Positions 52,602 to 62,190 are shown, counted from the first letter of the stretch. The stretch is DNA of 64,000 nt from Geothrix terrae (GCF_022808775.1 NZ_JAKZLA010000002.1:124001-188000); one strand, 5' to 3'. The notes: a model not told the origin generated them from the sequence alone. Numbers and translations are program-made.

Positions 52602-54290
52602 ATGAACTCCCGAATCGCGCTCGCCCTCGTCGCCATGCTGGCGCCCGCGGCCCTCAGCGCCCAGTCCGCCCAGGACCTGCAGAAGCAGATCGAGCAGCTG
52701 AAGGTCCAGCTGAAGGCCGTCGAAGAGAAGGCCGCCGCCGCACAGGAAGTGGACACCCGCCTGACCAAGGTCGAAACCAAGGTCGCCGGCGACAACATCC
52801 AGTGGGGCGGGGAACTCCGCACCCGCTTCGACAGCACTCAGCAGCACTTCAAGCCTTACACCCAGTTCATGGGGTTCATGCAGAACACCCCCAGCGCCTC
52901 CAATCCGTACCCCTTCGCGCCCATCGCCCAGCCGGTCGGCGCACAGGATTGGACCAACTCCGTCCAGTGGTCCACCCGGCTCCGCCTGAACATGGGCATC
53001 ACCATCAACGAGAACGCCAAGATCATGGGCCGGCTCGTGATGTACAAGATCCATGGCGGCGCGGATGTGCCCACCTTCAACGGTTCGCCCAACACCATCA
53101 GCACGTCCTTCACCACCGGCCAGACTCCGGCCACGGATGCGCTGCGGGTGGAGCGGGCCAGCCTGGTCTACCACTTCAACTCGGTCGCCAGCATCCTGTC
53201 CATCGGCCGCCAGAACACCTCCGATGGCCCGCCGTTCGAAGTCCGCGAGGGCGGCGAGCGTCAGGCCACCCCGCAGGCCCTGGCCGTGAATGCCACCATC
53301 GACGGCATCGGCTGGAAGTTCCAGCTCGACAAGATCGGCTTCCCTGAAGGCACCCTGCTCGGCTTCTGCTACGGCGTGGGCTACGAGAGCGGTTTCGGCG
53401 GCGGCGGAAACGTCAAGTCCAACCAGACCATCGTGGGCATGAACTTCACCAACTTCAATGGGACGAACCCCTCGGCCATCACGCCGGTTGTGGGCAACAT
53501 CGGGCCCCTGAAGGACACCACCGTGCTGGGCGCCATGTTCGACATGCCCCTGCTCTTCCAGATCGGCGAGTCCGTGCAGAGCGCGAACCTCTACCTGGGC
53601 TACAACCGCATGGGCAACATGACCGACATCCCCTTCGGGAACACCATCAATTTCCCGATCCCCGGCCAGACGCCCTCGACTCAGTACGTCACCGCCACCG
53701 CCAACCTCGGCGACATGGATCAGTTCACCGCCACCTGGAAGCACAAGATAGGTGACACGTTCACCTATTTCGTGAGCGGCGGATATCTCAAGAGCCATCC
53801 GAACGGCCAGGTCTCGCAGTACGGCGCCTACTGGACCATGCCAGCCTCCATGGGCGGCAACACCGTGCAGCTGTCCGGCTTCGGCGGCCTGATGGGCGAC
53901 CCCGTCAATAGTCAGACCGCCACGGCCTACTACGCCGGCATGCGCTACGACCCCACCCCGACCTTCGGCATGGGCGTGGAGTTCAACCACGGCTCTCCGC
54001 GCTGGTGGACCTACACCCCCGCCACCGGCGAGTACACCGACAAGCTCGGCGCCCGCGGCGACGTGTGGGAAGGCTACATCCAGTGGCGGTTCGCCCATAA
54101 CGCCGCTCTCCGGCTGGGCTACATCGACTACAAGTACACCACCGCGATGAGCGGCTGGCAGATCGGCCCCTCCGTGCAGCCCGGCCAGGACTGGGTTTCC
54201 GCCATGAACCTGGGCAACAACCCCATGCTCCAGTACGCCTACCCGGAGACGGTCAAGAACCTCTACGCCTCCATCGAAGTGCATTTCTAG
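52602..54290 (+). CDS. DUF3373 outer-membrane porin-like protein
   Basis: 562 residues: signal peptide, a short coiled coil (DLQKQIEQLKVQLKAVEEK), then a long beta-rich barrel with alternating aromatic strands ending in a C-terminal Phe (ASIEVHF), as in outer-membrane proteins. DUF3373 proteins occur in Geobacter- and Geothrix-type bacteria near respiratory genes. Possibly allows passage of a substrate or supports a cytochrome conduit. The gene starts 64 bases after the cytochrome stop. Confidence 0.85.
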   Translation: MNSRIALALVAMLAPAALSAQSAQDLQKQIEQLKVQLKAVEEKAAAAQEVDTRLTKVETKVAGDNIQWGGELRTRFDSTQQHFKPYTQFMGFMQNTPSASNPYPFAPIAQPVGAQDWTNSVQWSTRLRLNMGITINENAKIMGRLVMYKIHGGADVPTFNGSPNTISTSFTTGQTPATDALRVERASLVYHFNSVASILSIGRQNTSDGPPFEVREGGERQATPQALAVNATIDGIGWKFQLDKIGFPEGTLLGFCYGVGYESGFGGGGNVKSNQTIVGMNFTNFNGTNPSAITPVVGNIGPLKDTTVLGAMFDMPLLFQIGESVQSANLYLGYNRMGNMTDIPFGNTINFPIPGQTPSTQYVTATANLGDMDQFTATWKHKIGDTFTYFVSGGYLKSHPNGQVSQYGAYWTMPASMGGNTVQLSGFGGLMGDPVNSQTATAYYAGMRYDPTPTFGMGVEFNHGSPRWWTYTPATGEYTDKLGARGDVWEGYIQWRFAHNAALRLGYIDYKYTTAMSGWQIGPSVQPGQDWVSAMNLGNNPMLQYAYPETVKNLYASIEVHF

Positions 54291-54370
54291 CGTCTGAAAC
54301 ACCCGGGCCGGGGGGGCGACCCTCCGGCCCATCCTCCACCACCCTTCCTCGCATCACCAGGGAGACCACG

Positions 54371-56557
54371 ATGGGAACGATTCGCATGGATCGCCGGCTG
54401 TTCCTGAAAAGCGCGGGCGCCACCGCGGGGGCCGTCGCCGCCACACAGGTGGGATGCCTCAGATACTTCAAGAAGGGGCGCAGCTCCGCCGCAGAAACGA
54501 AGGAGATCCCGACCACCTGCGAGTTGTGCCCGAACAAGTGCTCGGCCATCGCCGTGGTCGAGGGCGGCTTCGTCAAGAAGCTGAACCCCAACCCCGAGAA
54601 CCCCAAATCCCGTGACATGCTGTGCGCGCGCGGCAACGCGGCCATCAAGCAGGTCTACGACCCCGATCGCATCAAGCAGCCCATGATCCGCGTGGGGGCG
54701 CGCGGCGAGGGCAAGTGGAAGCCCGTGAGCTGGGACGAGGCGTTCGACTTCGCGGCCAAGAAACTGTCCGAGGTGAAGGACAAGTACGGCCCGCAGGGCA
54801 CCCTCTGGTCCTCCACCGAGGGCTTCCAGGAGGTCTTCTTCAAGAACCTGGGCCTGGCCTTCGGATCGCCCAACATCGTGCGCCATCCTACGCTCTGCCT
54901 GGCCTCCGTGAACCTGGCCTACAGCGCCACCTTCGGCACGGTCCCGAGCTTCGACCTGCTGAACAGCAAGTTCGTCATCATGTCCGGCGCCAACCGGTTC
55001 GAGAGCATCATCACGCCCGACACGATGGACCTCATCGGCGGGGTGATGGAGCGCAAGGCCAAGCTGGTCTACCTGGACCCCCGCTTCACCGTCACCGCCG
55101 CCAAGGCCGACGAGTGGTACCCCATCAAGCCCGGCAGCGACCTGGCCTTCATCCTGGCCATGATCCACGTGATCATCAAGGAGAACCGCCACAGCAAGGA
55201 CTTCGTCGCCTCCTACACCACGGGCTTCGACCAGCTCGCCGAGCATGTGAAGCAGTACACGCCGGAGTGGGCCGAGAAGGAGACCGAGATCCCCGCCGCG
55301 GACATCGTCCGCATCGCCCGCGAGTTCGCCGATGCCGGCGCCCGGGCCCTCTACTACGCGGGCCGCCGGTCCTCGTGGTACCAGAACGACTTCCAGATGC
55401 GCCGCGCCCAGGCCATCCTCAACGCCATCGTGGGCAACTGGGACCAGATGGGCGGCATGGTGCCCAACGCCAAGCTGCCGAAGGGCGAGTTCCTGTTCAT
55501 GCCCTGGGACGAGCCCAAGGCCCCCCGGGTGGACGAGATCGACACCGCCTTCCCCCTCGCCGCCAAGGGCGACGGCGTCTACCTCAAGCTCCGCGAGAAC
55601 GTCCTCAGCGGGAAGCCCTACCCCGTGAAGGGCTGGATGGTCTACAAGCAGGACCCCATGAACTCCCTGCCCGACCAGTCCAAGACCATGAAGATGATCG
55701 AGCAGATGGACTTCATCGGCGTCATCGACGTCCAGATGAGCGACATGGCCTGGTATGCGGACGTGGTCTTCCCCGAGAGCGCCTACCTGGAGCGCACGGA
55801 TCCCGTGGAGGTGATGCCCGGCATCTGGCCCGCCGTGGTCTACCGCCAGCAGGTGGTGAAGCCCATCCACGACACGAAGCCGAACCTGGAGATCGTCCAG
55901 GGCCTCGCCAAGCGCCTGGGCCTCGGCGACTACTTCGACTACACCATCGACCAGTGGGTCGAGGCGGAGTTCAAGGACCTGCCCATCCCCATGGCCGCCG
56001 AGCACATGAAGAAGCACGGCGTCTGGGCCGCCAGCGGCCAGCCCAGCTACGGGAAGACGCTGAATCCCGACCACCGCTTCGTCACCAAGAGCGGCAAGAT
56101 CGAGCTCTTCTCGGACCGCCTCCAGGAGGCCGGCCACGATCCGCTGCCCGTCTACACGGCGCAGCCCCAGCCCAGGAACGACCAGTTCCGCCTCATCCTG
56201 GGCCGCGTGGGCTACTTCACCCACGCCAACCAGTCCAACAACGTCTGGCTGCACGAGTTCATGAAGGAGAACGACCTCTGGATCAACCCGAAGCCGGCGG
56301 AACGGCTGGGGATCAGGGACGGGAGCTACGTCACGGTCAGCAGCAGCGTGGGCAGCGTGAAGCTCAAGGCCCGCGTCACCGAGGAGATCCGCCCGGACTG
56401 CGTGTTCATGCTCCACGGCTTCGGCAAGAAGTCGAAGATGCAGAGCCTCGTCTACAACGTGGGCGCCAGCGATGCCGTGATCCTCGAGACGGCCTGGGAC
56501 AAGGTCTCCGGGAACGCGGCCTTCCACGAAACCTTCGTCAAAGTCGCGAACGCCTGA
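54371..56557 (+). CDS. Molybdopterin oxidoreductase catalytic subunit (PsrA/PhsA type)
   Basis: 728 residues. Tat signal RRLFLK (residues 8-13). [4Fe-4S] ligands Cys50, Cys53, Cys57 and Cys85. Active-site Mo ligand Cys176 in RHPTLCLAS, then the two MGD-binding halves. This Cys-type pattern and the PsrB/PsrC partners point to thiosulfate, polysulfide, tetrathionate or arsenate reductases. The exact substrate is not assignable by eye. The mature enzyme should be periplasmic and bind bis-MGD from the moa/mob pathway. AGGGAG lies before ATG 54371. Confidence 0.88.
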   Translation: MGTIRMDRRLFLKSAGATAGAVAATQVGCLRYFKKGRSSAAETKEIPTTCELCPNKCSAIAVVEGGFVKKLNPNPENPKSRDMLCARGNAAIKQVYDPDRIKQPMIRVGARGEGKWKPVSWDEAFDFAAKKLSEVKDKYGPQGTLWSSTEGFQEVFFKNLGLAFGSPNIVRHPTLCLASVNLAYSATFGTVPSFDLLNSKFVIMSGANRFESIITPDTMDLIGGVMERKAKLVYLDPRFTVTAAKADEWYPIKPGSDLAFILAMIHVIIKENRHSKDFVASYTTGFDQLAEHVKQYTPEWAEKETEIPAADIVRIAREFADAGARALYYAGRRSSWYQNDFQMRRAQAILNAIVGNWDQMGGMVPNAKLPKGEFLFMPWDEPKAPRVDEIDTAFPLAAKGDGVYLKLRENVLSGKPYPVKGWMVYKQDPMNSLPDQSKTMKMIEQMDFIGVIDVQMSDMAWYADVVFPESAYLERTDPVEVMPGIWPAVVYRQQVVKPIHDTKPNLEIVQGLAKRLGLGDYFDYTIDQWVEAEFKDLPIPMAAEHMKKHGVWAASGQPSYGKTLNPDHRFVTKSGKIELFSDRLQEAGHDPLPVYTAQPQPRNDQFRLILGRVGYFTHANQSNNVWLHEFMKENDLWINPKPAERLGIRDGSYVTVSSSVGSVKLKARVTEEIRPDCVFMLHGFGKKSKMQSLVYNVGASDAVILETAWDKVSGNAAFHETFVKVANA

Positions 56558-56569
56558 GGAGGGTGAACC

Positions 56570-57121
56570 ATGGCCATCAAGAAGAAGCGCTACGCCCTCG
56601 TCATCGACTCCAGGAAATGCATCAACTGCAAGGCCTGCGTCGTGGCGTGCAAGGCCGAGAACAAGGTCCCCGTGGGGAACTTCCGCAACCGCATCAACGA
56701 GGAGCGGAAGGGCGAGTACCCCAAGCTGAGCATCAACTTCGAGCCTGAGCAGTGCCACCACTGCGCGGATCCCTCCTGCGTCCGCGTGTGCCCCACCGGG
56801 GCCTCCTGGCAGCGCAAGGACGGCATCGTCCTCGTGAACTACGACGAGTGCATCGGCTGCCGCTACTGCATGGTCGCCTGCCCCTACGACGCCCGCTACT
56901 TCAACGAGGAGGAGGGCGTGGTGGACAAGTGCACCTTCTGCAGCCACCGCGTGGACAAGGGCGACATCCCGGCCTGCGTCGAGACCTGCCCCTCCAAGGT
57001 GCGCGTCTTCGGCGACCTGGAGGATCCGACCGCCCGGATCCACGAGCTGCTCTCCACGCGGCGCTACCGCGTGAAGGAACCCCAGACGGGCAACGGCCCC
57101 CAACTCTATTACCTGCTCTAG
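56570..57121 (+). CDS. Four-cluster iron-sulfur subunit (PsrB/NrfC type)
   Basis: 183 residues with four [4Fe-4S] binding sets: CINCKACVVACKAEN, CHHCADPSCVRVCPTGA, CIGCRYCMVACPYDA and CTFCSHRVDKGDIPACVETC. No signal peptide of its own, so it should be carried through Tat with the catalytic subunit. Electron wire between the membrane subunit and the molybdoenzyme. GGAGGG lies before the ATG, 12 bases after the previous stop. Confidence 0.95.
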   Translation: MAIKKKRYALVIDSRKCINCKACVVACKAENKVPVGNFRNRINEERKGEYPKLSINFEPEQCHHCADPSCVRVCPTGASWQRKDGIVLVNYDECIGCRYCMVACPYDARYFNEEEGVVDKCTFCSHRVDKGDIPACVETCPSKVRVFGDLEDPTARIHELLSTRRYRVKEPQTGNGPQLYYLL

Positions 57122-57130
57122 GAGGAAGCC

Positions 57131-58111
57131 ATGCACGAGTTCAATTGGGGTCTCCTCATCGTCGTCTACCTGTTCCTGGGTGGCCTTTCCGCGGGGCTCT
57201 TCTTCGCCGCGGGCCTGGCGAACTACCTGACCGTCGACGACAAGCCCGTCTACGCCAAGGTCGCCCGCATGGGCGCCCTGCTGGCTCCGTGGCCCGTGGC
57301 CATCGGCTCCGGCCTGCTCATCCTCGACCTGGGGAACTGGTACCGCTTCTACAAGCTGTTCCTGCACTTCCGCTGGCAGAGCCCGATGTCCATCGGCTCC
57401 TACCTGCTCACCATCTTCACCCTCATCGCCTTCGTCTACCTCTTCGCCTGGCTGAAGGAGGATGAGCGCAAGTGGATCTTCAGCAAGGTCCCCGCGACCT
57501 GGAAGCAGGTGCACCGGCTGAACGTGGACATCTCCTCCTGGCGCGAGAAGATCGCCATGGTGGGATTCCCCTTCTCCATCGGCGTGGGCATCTACACCGG
57601 CGTGCTGCTGGGCGCCGTCTCGGCCCGGCCGTTCTGGAACACCAACCTGGTGGCCCAGATGTTCCTGTTCTCCGCCCTCTCCAGCGGCTCCGCGGCCCTC
57701 CTGCTCGCCATGCTGCTGGACCGGAAGAACCCCATCGAGAAGCACGAGACCAAGTTCCTGGTGACCCTGGACGTGGTGTTCATCTCCCTGGAGCTGTTCA
57801 TCATCCTGCCCTACATCATCCACGGGCAGCTCTCCTCCCAGGCCGTGAAGGACGCCCTGACCCTCATCCTGGGCGGCCCCTACACCGTGGTCTTCTGGGT
57901 GTTCTTCCTCTTCCTGGGCCTCCTGGTGCCCCTGGCCATCGAGGTCTACGAGCTCTTCCCCAGCATCTTCAAGGGCCACGAGTTCCACGGCAGCCGCCGC
58001 ATGGCCCTGACCGCCGCCGGCCTCGTGCTCTTCGGAGGCTTCCTGCTCCGGTACATCTTCGTCTACGCTGGCCAGGTGAGCAGCTTCCACCGGATGGGGC
58101 TGCTCCGCTAG
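57131..58111 (+). CDS. NrfD/PsrC membrane quinol-binding subunit
   Basis: 326 residues with about eight hydrophobic membrane helices, starting LLIVVYLFLGGLSAGLFFAAG, the typical NrfD start. LTLILGGPYTVVFWVFFLFLG and the C-terminal helix are also family-like. It oxidises menaquinol (or reduces menaquinone) and anchors the PsrAB dimer at the periplasmic face. Starts ten bases after psrB. Confidence 0.92.
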   Translation: MHEFNWGLLIVVYLFLGGLSAGLFFAAGLANYLTVDDKPVYAKVARMGALLAPWPVAIGSGLLILDLGNWYRFYKLFLHFRWQSPMSIGSYLLTIFTLIAFVYLFAWLKEDERKWIFSKVPATWKQVHRLNVDISSWREKIAMVGFPFSIGVGIYTGVLLGAVSARPFWNTNLVAQMFLFSALSSGSAALLLAMLLDRKNPIEKHETKFLVTLDVVFISLELFIILPYIIHGQLSSQAVKDALTLILGGPYTVVFWVFFLFLGLLVPLAIEVYELFPSIFKGHEFHGSRRMALTAAGLVLFGGFLLRYIFVYAGQVSSFHRMGLLR

Positions 58112-58123
58112 GAAGGATCACTC

Positions 58124-58711
58124 ATGTCACTCGCGCTCCTGGCGGACCTCGCCCAGATCCTCGCCGAAGCCTTCCTGGAGCCCGACGCCGACCTCAAGGA
58201 GGGGCTGGAGCAGCTGCAGGACGGCTGCGCCAGCCCCTCCCTGGCGTCGCCCCTGGGCCGGATGGCGGGGTCCACCCTCGCCGCCACGGACCAGCCCGTG
58301 GAATACGCCCGGCTATTCCTCCACGCCAAGGACACGGACACGGTCCACCTCTTCGAGTCCGTCCAGGCCCGGGGCCACCACATGGCTCCCGAAGTGCTCG
58401 GGCCCCTCAAGGCCATCTATGACGAGGCGGACATCAGCCTCCAGGAGGACCTCGGCATTCCGCCCGATCACCTGGGCCTGGAGCTCTCCTGCCTCGGCTA
58501 CCTCCTGGCCCAGGTGATCGAAGGTGACCTGGCCGAGCGGTCACGCTTCGCGGCGCTGGCCCAGCGGCTGATCCGGGAGCACCTGCGCCCCTTCACGGCG
58601 GTGGTGGCCGAGCAGCTGCCCCAGGTGCAGGCTCATCCCTACTACCTGGCCGCTTCGGAACTGGCCGCTGCCCTGCTGCCGGAAACCGAGAAGGCATTGG
58701 CGGAAATCTAG
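58124..58711 (+). CDS. TorD-family molybdoenzyme chaperone
   Basis: 195 residues, all-helical. LALLADLAQILAEAFLEPDADL at the start and YLLAQVIEGDLAERSRFAAL-like helices fit the TorD/DmsD fold; HLRPFTAVVAEQLPQV is the typical REHLRPF block. It would bind the Tat signal of the catalytic subunit and hold it for cofactor loading. The gene is the fourth of the enzyme operon. Confidence 0.87.
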   Translation: MSLALLADLAQILAEAFLEPDADLKEGLEQLQDGCASPSLASPLGRMAGSTLAATDQPVEYARLFLHAKDTDTVHLFESVQARGHHMAPEVLGPLKAIYDEADISLQEDLGIPPDHLGLELSCLGYLLAQVIEGDLAERSRFAALAQRLIREHLRPFTAVVAEQLPQVQAHPYYLAASELAAALLPETEKALAEI

Positions 58712-58758
58712 GCAACCCCCTGCTGGACAAAGGCTTGCCCCGCGTCCAGCATGGAGCC

Positions 58759-60138
58759 ATGACTGTCCCCACGACCATCCTCCTGGTGGATGACGAGCCG
58801 GGCATCCGGCGGTCCCTGGGCGAAGCCCTCAAGGACGAGGGCTACCACGTGGTGAAGGCCGAGCGGGGCGAGCAGGCCATCGACCTGCTCCACAACCCGG
58901 ATGGCGAGGGCATCCAGCTCATGCTGCTCGATGTGTGGCTGCCGGGCCAGGACGGTCTGGAGACGCTGAAGCAGGCCAAGCAGATCCGTCCCGACCTGCC
59001 CGTGGTGATGATCTCCGGCCACGCCAGCATCGACACGGCCCTCCAGGCCACCAAGCTGGGCGCCTTCGACTTCCTCGAGAAGCCCATCGACCTGGACCGC
59101 CTCCTGCTGGTGACCGGCAACGCCCTGCGGCAGTCCCGGCTGGAGCAGGAGAACCAGCGGCTGCATGCCGCGGTCGAGGGTGGGCGCTTCTTCCTGGCGG
59201 ACAGCCCCGCCATGAAGCGGCTCATGGCCGACGTGGCCCTGGTGGCGCCCACGGAGGGCCGCGTGCTGCTCACGGGCGAGAACGGCAGCGGCAAGGAGGA
59301 AGTGGCCCGCCTCATCCACCAGCAGAGCCCCCGCAAGGACGCCCCCTTCGTGGAGGTGAATTGCGCGGCCATCCCCGAGGAGCTCATCGAGAGCGAGCTG
59401 TTCGGCCACCAGAAGGGCGCCTTCACGGGCGCCGTGCGCGACCAGAAGGGCAAGTTCCGCGAGGCGGACGGCGGGACCTTGTTCCTCGACGAAGTGGGCG
59501 ACATGTCGCTGAAGACCCAGGCCAAGGTCCTGCGCGCCCTCCAGGAGGGCCGCGTGGAGCCCGTGGGCGGTGGCGGCGCCGTGGGCGTGGACGTGCGGGT
59601 CATCGCCGCCACCAACAAGGACCTCGCCGGCGAGATCACCAAGGGCCGCTTCCGCGAGGATCTCTACTTCCGCCTCGCCGTGGTGCCCTTGCGCATCCCG
59701 CCCCTGCGCGAGCGCCCCGAGGACATCCTGCCCCTGGCCGAGTCCTTCATCAGCCGCATCGGCCGCCAGTACGGGCGGCCGCCCCGGCACCTGGGCCCCG
59801 AGGCCAAGGACACCCTGCTGCGCCACGACTGGCCGGGCAACGTGCGCGAGCTGAAGAACCTCATGGAGCGCGCCGTCATCCTGGGCCGCGGCGCCGAGAT
59901 CGGCCCCCGCGACCTGGGCCCCCTGGCGACCCGCCATCTGGCCGAGCCCGATCCCTTCTCGTTTCCCGAGTTCCCCAGCCTCAAGGAGGCCCGCGACTGG
60001 TTCGAGGCCCAGTACCTCCAGCGTGAGCTGCGCTTGCAGAACGGCAACATGACCCGCGTCGCCGAGCGCGTGGGTGTGGACCGCTCCAACCTCTACAAGC
60101 GCCTCAAGGCCCTGGGCATCGAGCCCAGGGAGAGCTAG
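58759..60138 (+). CDS. NtrC/NtrX-type sigma-54-dependent response regulator
   Basis: 459 residues from ATG 58759 (GGAG upstream). Receiver domain with TILLVDDEPGIRR, phospho-Asp in LMLLDVWLPGQDG and Lys in EKPID. AAA+ domain with Walker A GENGSGKEEV, sigma-54 contact loop GAFTGA and Walker B GTLFLDEVGDM. C-terminal Fis-type HTH (MTRVAERVGVDRSNLYKRLK). It lies right after the Psr-like operon and could control it, but no kinase gene adjoins; the sensor kinase at 46782 is a possible partner. Confidence 0.92.
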   Translation: MTVPTTILLVDDEPGIRRSLGEALKDEGYHVVKAERGEQAIDLLHNPDGEGIQLMLLDVWLPGQDGLETLKQAKQIRPDLPVVMISGHASIDTALQATKLGAFDFLEKPIDLDRLLLVTGNALRQSRLEQENQRLHAAVEGGRFFLADSPAMKRLMADVALVAPTEGRVLLTGENGSGKEEVARLIHQQSPRKDAPFVEVNCAAIPEELIESELFGHQKGAFTGAVRDQKGKFREADGGTLFLDEVGDMSLKTQAKVLRALQEGRVEPVGGGGAVGVDVRVIAATNKDLAGEITKGRFREDLYFRLAVVPLRIPPLRERPEDILPLAESFISRIGRQYGRPPRHLGPEAKDTLLRHDWPGNVRELKNLMERAVILGRGAEIGPRDLGPLATRHLAEPDPFSFPEFPSLKEARDWFEAQYLQRELRLQNGNMTRVAERVGVDRSNLYKRLKALGIEPRES

Positions 60139-60155
60139 GCAGGGTCCCGATGGCG

Positions 60156-60269
60156 GACAAGAAGCGGTTCAAGACTCTCGCGACCATGTGGGTCCCGGAG
60201 CGGGGCCCCCACAGGGAGCGAATCACGACGGCCGGAGGCAGGCCGTGAGTGACAAGAAGTGGTTCAAGA
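60156..60269. repeat. Inverted copy of the intergenic element between two copies of a gene start
   Basis: 60182-60226 is the reverse complement of the element seen twice at 21506-21640, without the inner hairpin. It is bounded by GACAAGAAGCGGTTCAAGA (60156-60174) and GACAAGAAGTGGTTCAAGA (60251-60269), 18 of 19 identical. The latter is the start of the MerR gene; the former belongs to a truncated ATG reading frame (ADKKRFKTL) at 60150. Confidence 0.82.
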
Positions 60270-60646
60270 TTGGAGAAGCCGCCATCCTCATCGGCGTCGG
60301 CCCCAAGGATCTGCGCTACTGGGAAGACGTCATCCCGGACATCAAGCCCCGGCGCAGCAAAGGCAACCTCCGCTACTACCACGTGGACGAGCTGCCCCGC
60401 CTGAGGCGCATCAAGGCCTGGCTGGCCGAAGGCCTCACCGTGGCCGATTGCGCCGAGCTGCTGGCCCACGGCCACCTCGTGCAGCGCCTCGATCTCGGCC
60501 TCGACGCGGAGGAGCTTCCCGCGGCCCCCGCCGTGAAGCCCAAGCCCACCATCCCCCGGCTTCTGCGGACCAGCTCCGACCTCCAGCCCATCCTCAAGTC
60601 CGTGCGAACCCTGTACGAACGGCTGTCCCATCCAGTCAAACCTTGA
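60245..60646 (+). CDS. MerR-family-type helix-turn-helix regulator
   Basis: 133 residues from GTG 60245. N-terminal Mer[56 protein letters not shown], truncated here for quotation. The usual C-terminal effector domain is replaced by a short basic tail, as in the small MerR-like HTH proteins of unknown ligand. Its start overlaps the duplicated segment of the repeat element. It is probably transcribed from between the element and 60245. Confidence 0.82.
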   Translation: MSDKKWFKIGEAAILIGVGPKDLRYWEDVIPDIKPRRSKGNLRYYHVDELPRLRRIKAWLAEGLTVADCAELLAHGHLVQRLDLGLDAEELPAAPAVKPKPTIPRLLRTSSDLQPILKSVRTLYERLSHPVKP

Positions 60647-60681
60647 CCTGAGGCCCCACCCGGTCTAGAGTCAATGGTTCA

Positions 60682-60758
<77 letters not shown>

Positions 60759-60804
60759 AAACACCAGAAAACGGGGCCCATCCGGGCCCCTTTTTCTGGT
60801 GTTT
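60759..60804 (+). terminator. Terminator of tRNA-Pro
   Basis: GGGGCCC / GGGCCCC with a 4-base loop is followed by TTTTT. Outer arms AAACACCAG and CTGGTGTTT extend the stem to 46 bases in total. Confidence 0.88.
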
Positions 60805-61117
60805 CGACCCTTCGGGTCGAGAGGATTCGAACCTCCGAGTGGGACCGCCCGAGGCGTGCCTTGATGGCACGCCGAAGCGGGACCGGCGGCTGGCAAAGCC
60901 AGACGCGTTCGAATCCTCCCCTGATGGGTCGAGATCAAATACGGAGCACGGCGAACCTCCGAGTGGGATTGCAGGGGCGCCACTCTCTCTGGACTCAGGC
61001 CGCACCGGAAGCTGAGCTGAGTGCGCCGATCAGATCCCAGAACCCGAAGATGTCGAGCGGGGCCCCGGAAACGGTCCCTGATGCCCGGCCAGTCCGCCCC
61101 GCGGATCGGAGGGAAGT
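60805..61117. other. Region with inverted fragments of the tRNA-Pro gene
   Basis: Contains CGACCC-TTC-GGGTCG (60805-60819), then CGAGAGGATTCGAACCTCC-type sequence at 60818-60838, an exact 21-base inverted copy of the tRNA T arm (60729-60749). CGAACCTCCGAGTGGGA occurs at 60829 and again at 60952. No gene is seen. Confidence 0.7.
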
Positions 61118-61804
61118 ATGGCTATCCTGGGGTCCAGCATGGAACCCAAAACCTCAGACACGCGCACATCGCTGCTCCAGGCTGCCCTGGTGTGCTTCGC
61201 CGACCACGGATTCGACGGCACGAGCATGCGGATGATCGCGGAGAAGGCGGGCCGGCCCCTTTCGCTCCTTTCCCATCACTTCGGGAACAAGGAGGGGCTG
61301 TACCTGGAGGTGTTCAAGCACATCTTCGAAACCTCCACGCCGCAGCTCCCGAATCCCGCGCTGTCCTCGGGCCTGGAGCAGCGGGACCCGCAGGCGGCCA
61401 TCCGCCTTCTGCGGGAGCAGATCCACTTCATGTATCAGCAGGCGGCCCCGGATGCGGTCGCGGCCAGGCCTCTCCAGGACCATCGGGCCCGCCTCTGGGT
61501 GAGGGAGTTCCGCTCCCCCCGGGCCAGCCTCCGCCCGCTCATCCAGCAGTACCTGGGCCCCGCCACCAACCTGATCCGGGACTGCATCCAGGTGCTCCGC
61601 CCGGAGCTGAACGCCGCGCAGGTGGCCTTCCTCGGCGCCACGATCATGGGCCAGGTGGCCGGCCACGGGACCATGTCGGGCCTCAACAAGGTGCTGTGGG
61701 GCGAGTACCCACCCTTCGGCAGCCACTTCCAGGAGGCGGAACTGCTGGTGGATTTCTGTCTGCACGGCCTGAGGACCAGCCCGCCGATCTCCCGCGAAGG
61801 GTGA
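61118..61804 (+). CDS. TetR/AcrR-family regulator (first of two)
   Basis: 228 residues. N-terminal Tet[44 protein letters not shown]. The C-terminal helical domain ([31 protein letters not shown]) is of the CerR/DUF1956-like type. ATG 61118 has GGAGGGAAGT upstream and so is preferred over 61139. It precedes the second regulator by 386 bases and may regulate the efflux genes or itself. Inducer unknown. Confidence 0.88.
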   Translation: MAILGSSMEPKTSDTRTSLLQAALVCFADHGFDGTSMRMIAEKAGRPLSLLSHHFGNKEGLYLEVFKHIFETSTPQLPNPALSSGLEQRDPQAAIRLLREQIHFMYQQAAPDAVAARPLQDHRARLWVREFRSPRASLRPLIQQYLGPATNLIRDCIQVLRPELNAAQVAFLGATIMGQVAGHGTMSGLNKVLWGEYPPFGSHFQEAELLVDFCLHGLRTSPPISREG

Positions 61805-62157
61805 AGAAGCGCCGCTCCCGGTGTCCGAGGTGCCATCCGCGCTGGCCCGGGCGGTCCCACGTGGGCCTTCGCCATGCCGGGGCGGCTCTGTTTTCGAGGT
61901 CGCTGGCGGAATGGGCCGACCTGCCCTGGGGGCCGAGCCTGAGGTCCCGGGGAAAGGGGGCCTCCGGCCAGCGAGGCAGTCGGGATGGAAGGCGATGGTC
62001 CGTGACCTCATTCGATTTGTTAGTACGATTGATCAATATTTATTATTGCATTTAGCAACACAGTGTAATTTTACTTAAACCAACAAGTAGATTAATTGTT
62101 TGAATTATATGTTTTTTGAAATCGATCTTGCCAAAATTGCTCGATCGGTTGATTCTA
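61805..62157. other. Gap between the two TetR genes, partly AT-rich
   Basis: No gene. The first half is GC-rich. Bases 62010-62150 are sharply AT-rich (TTTATTATTGCATTTAGC and so on), consistent with the promoter of the second regulator and efflux genes. Confidence 0.5.
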
Positions 62158-62177
62158 TTGGTCGGTCGAACGACTAA
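62158..62177. promoter_or_regulatory. Candidate TetR operator just before the second TetR gene
   Basis: TTGGTCGGTCGAACGACTAA is a 20-base palindrome, symmetric at eight of ten positions (arms TTGGTCG / CGACTAA). It ends 13 bases before ATG 62191, where a bound repressor would block transcription. That the downstream TetR protein binds it is inferred. Confidence 0.6.
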
Positions 62178-62190
62178 GGGTGAATGCCGC

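Noticed and set aside
54287-58090. 1267-codon open frame on the minus strand, antisense to the respiratory operon
   Set aside because: Its composition (His, Gly, Asp, Val, Leu repeats) is what GC-rich codon bias gives on the antisense strand. The plus-strand genes have clear families and cofactor motifs.
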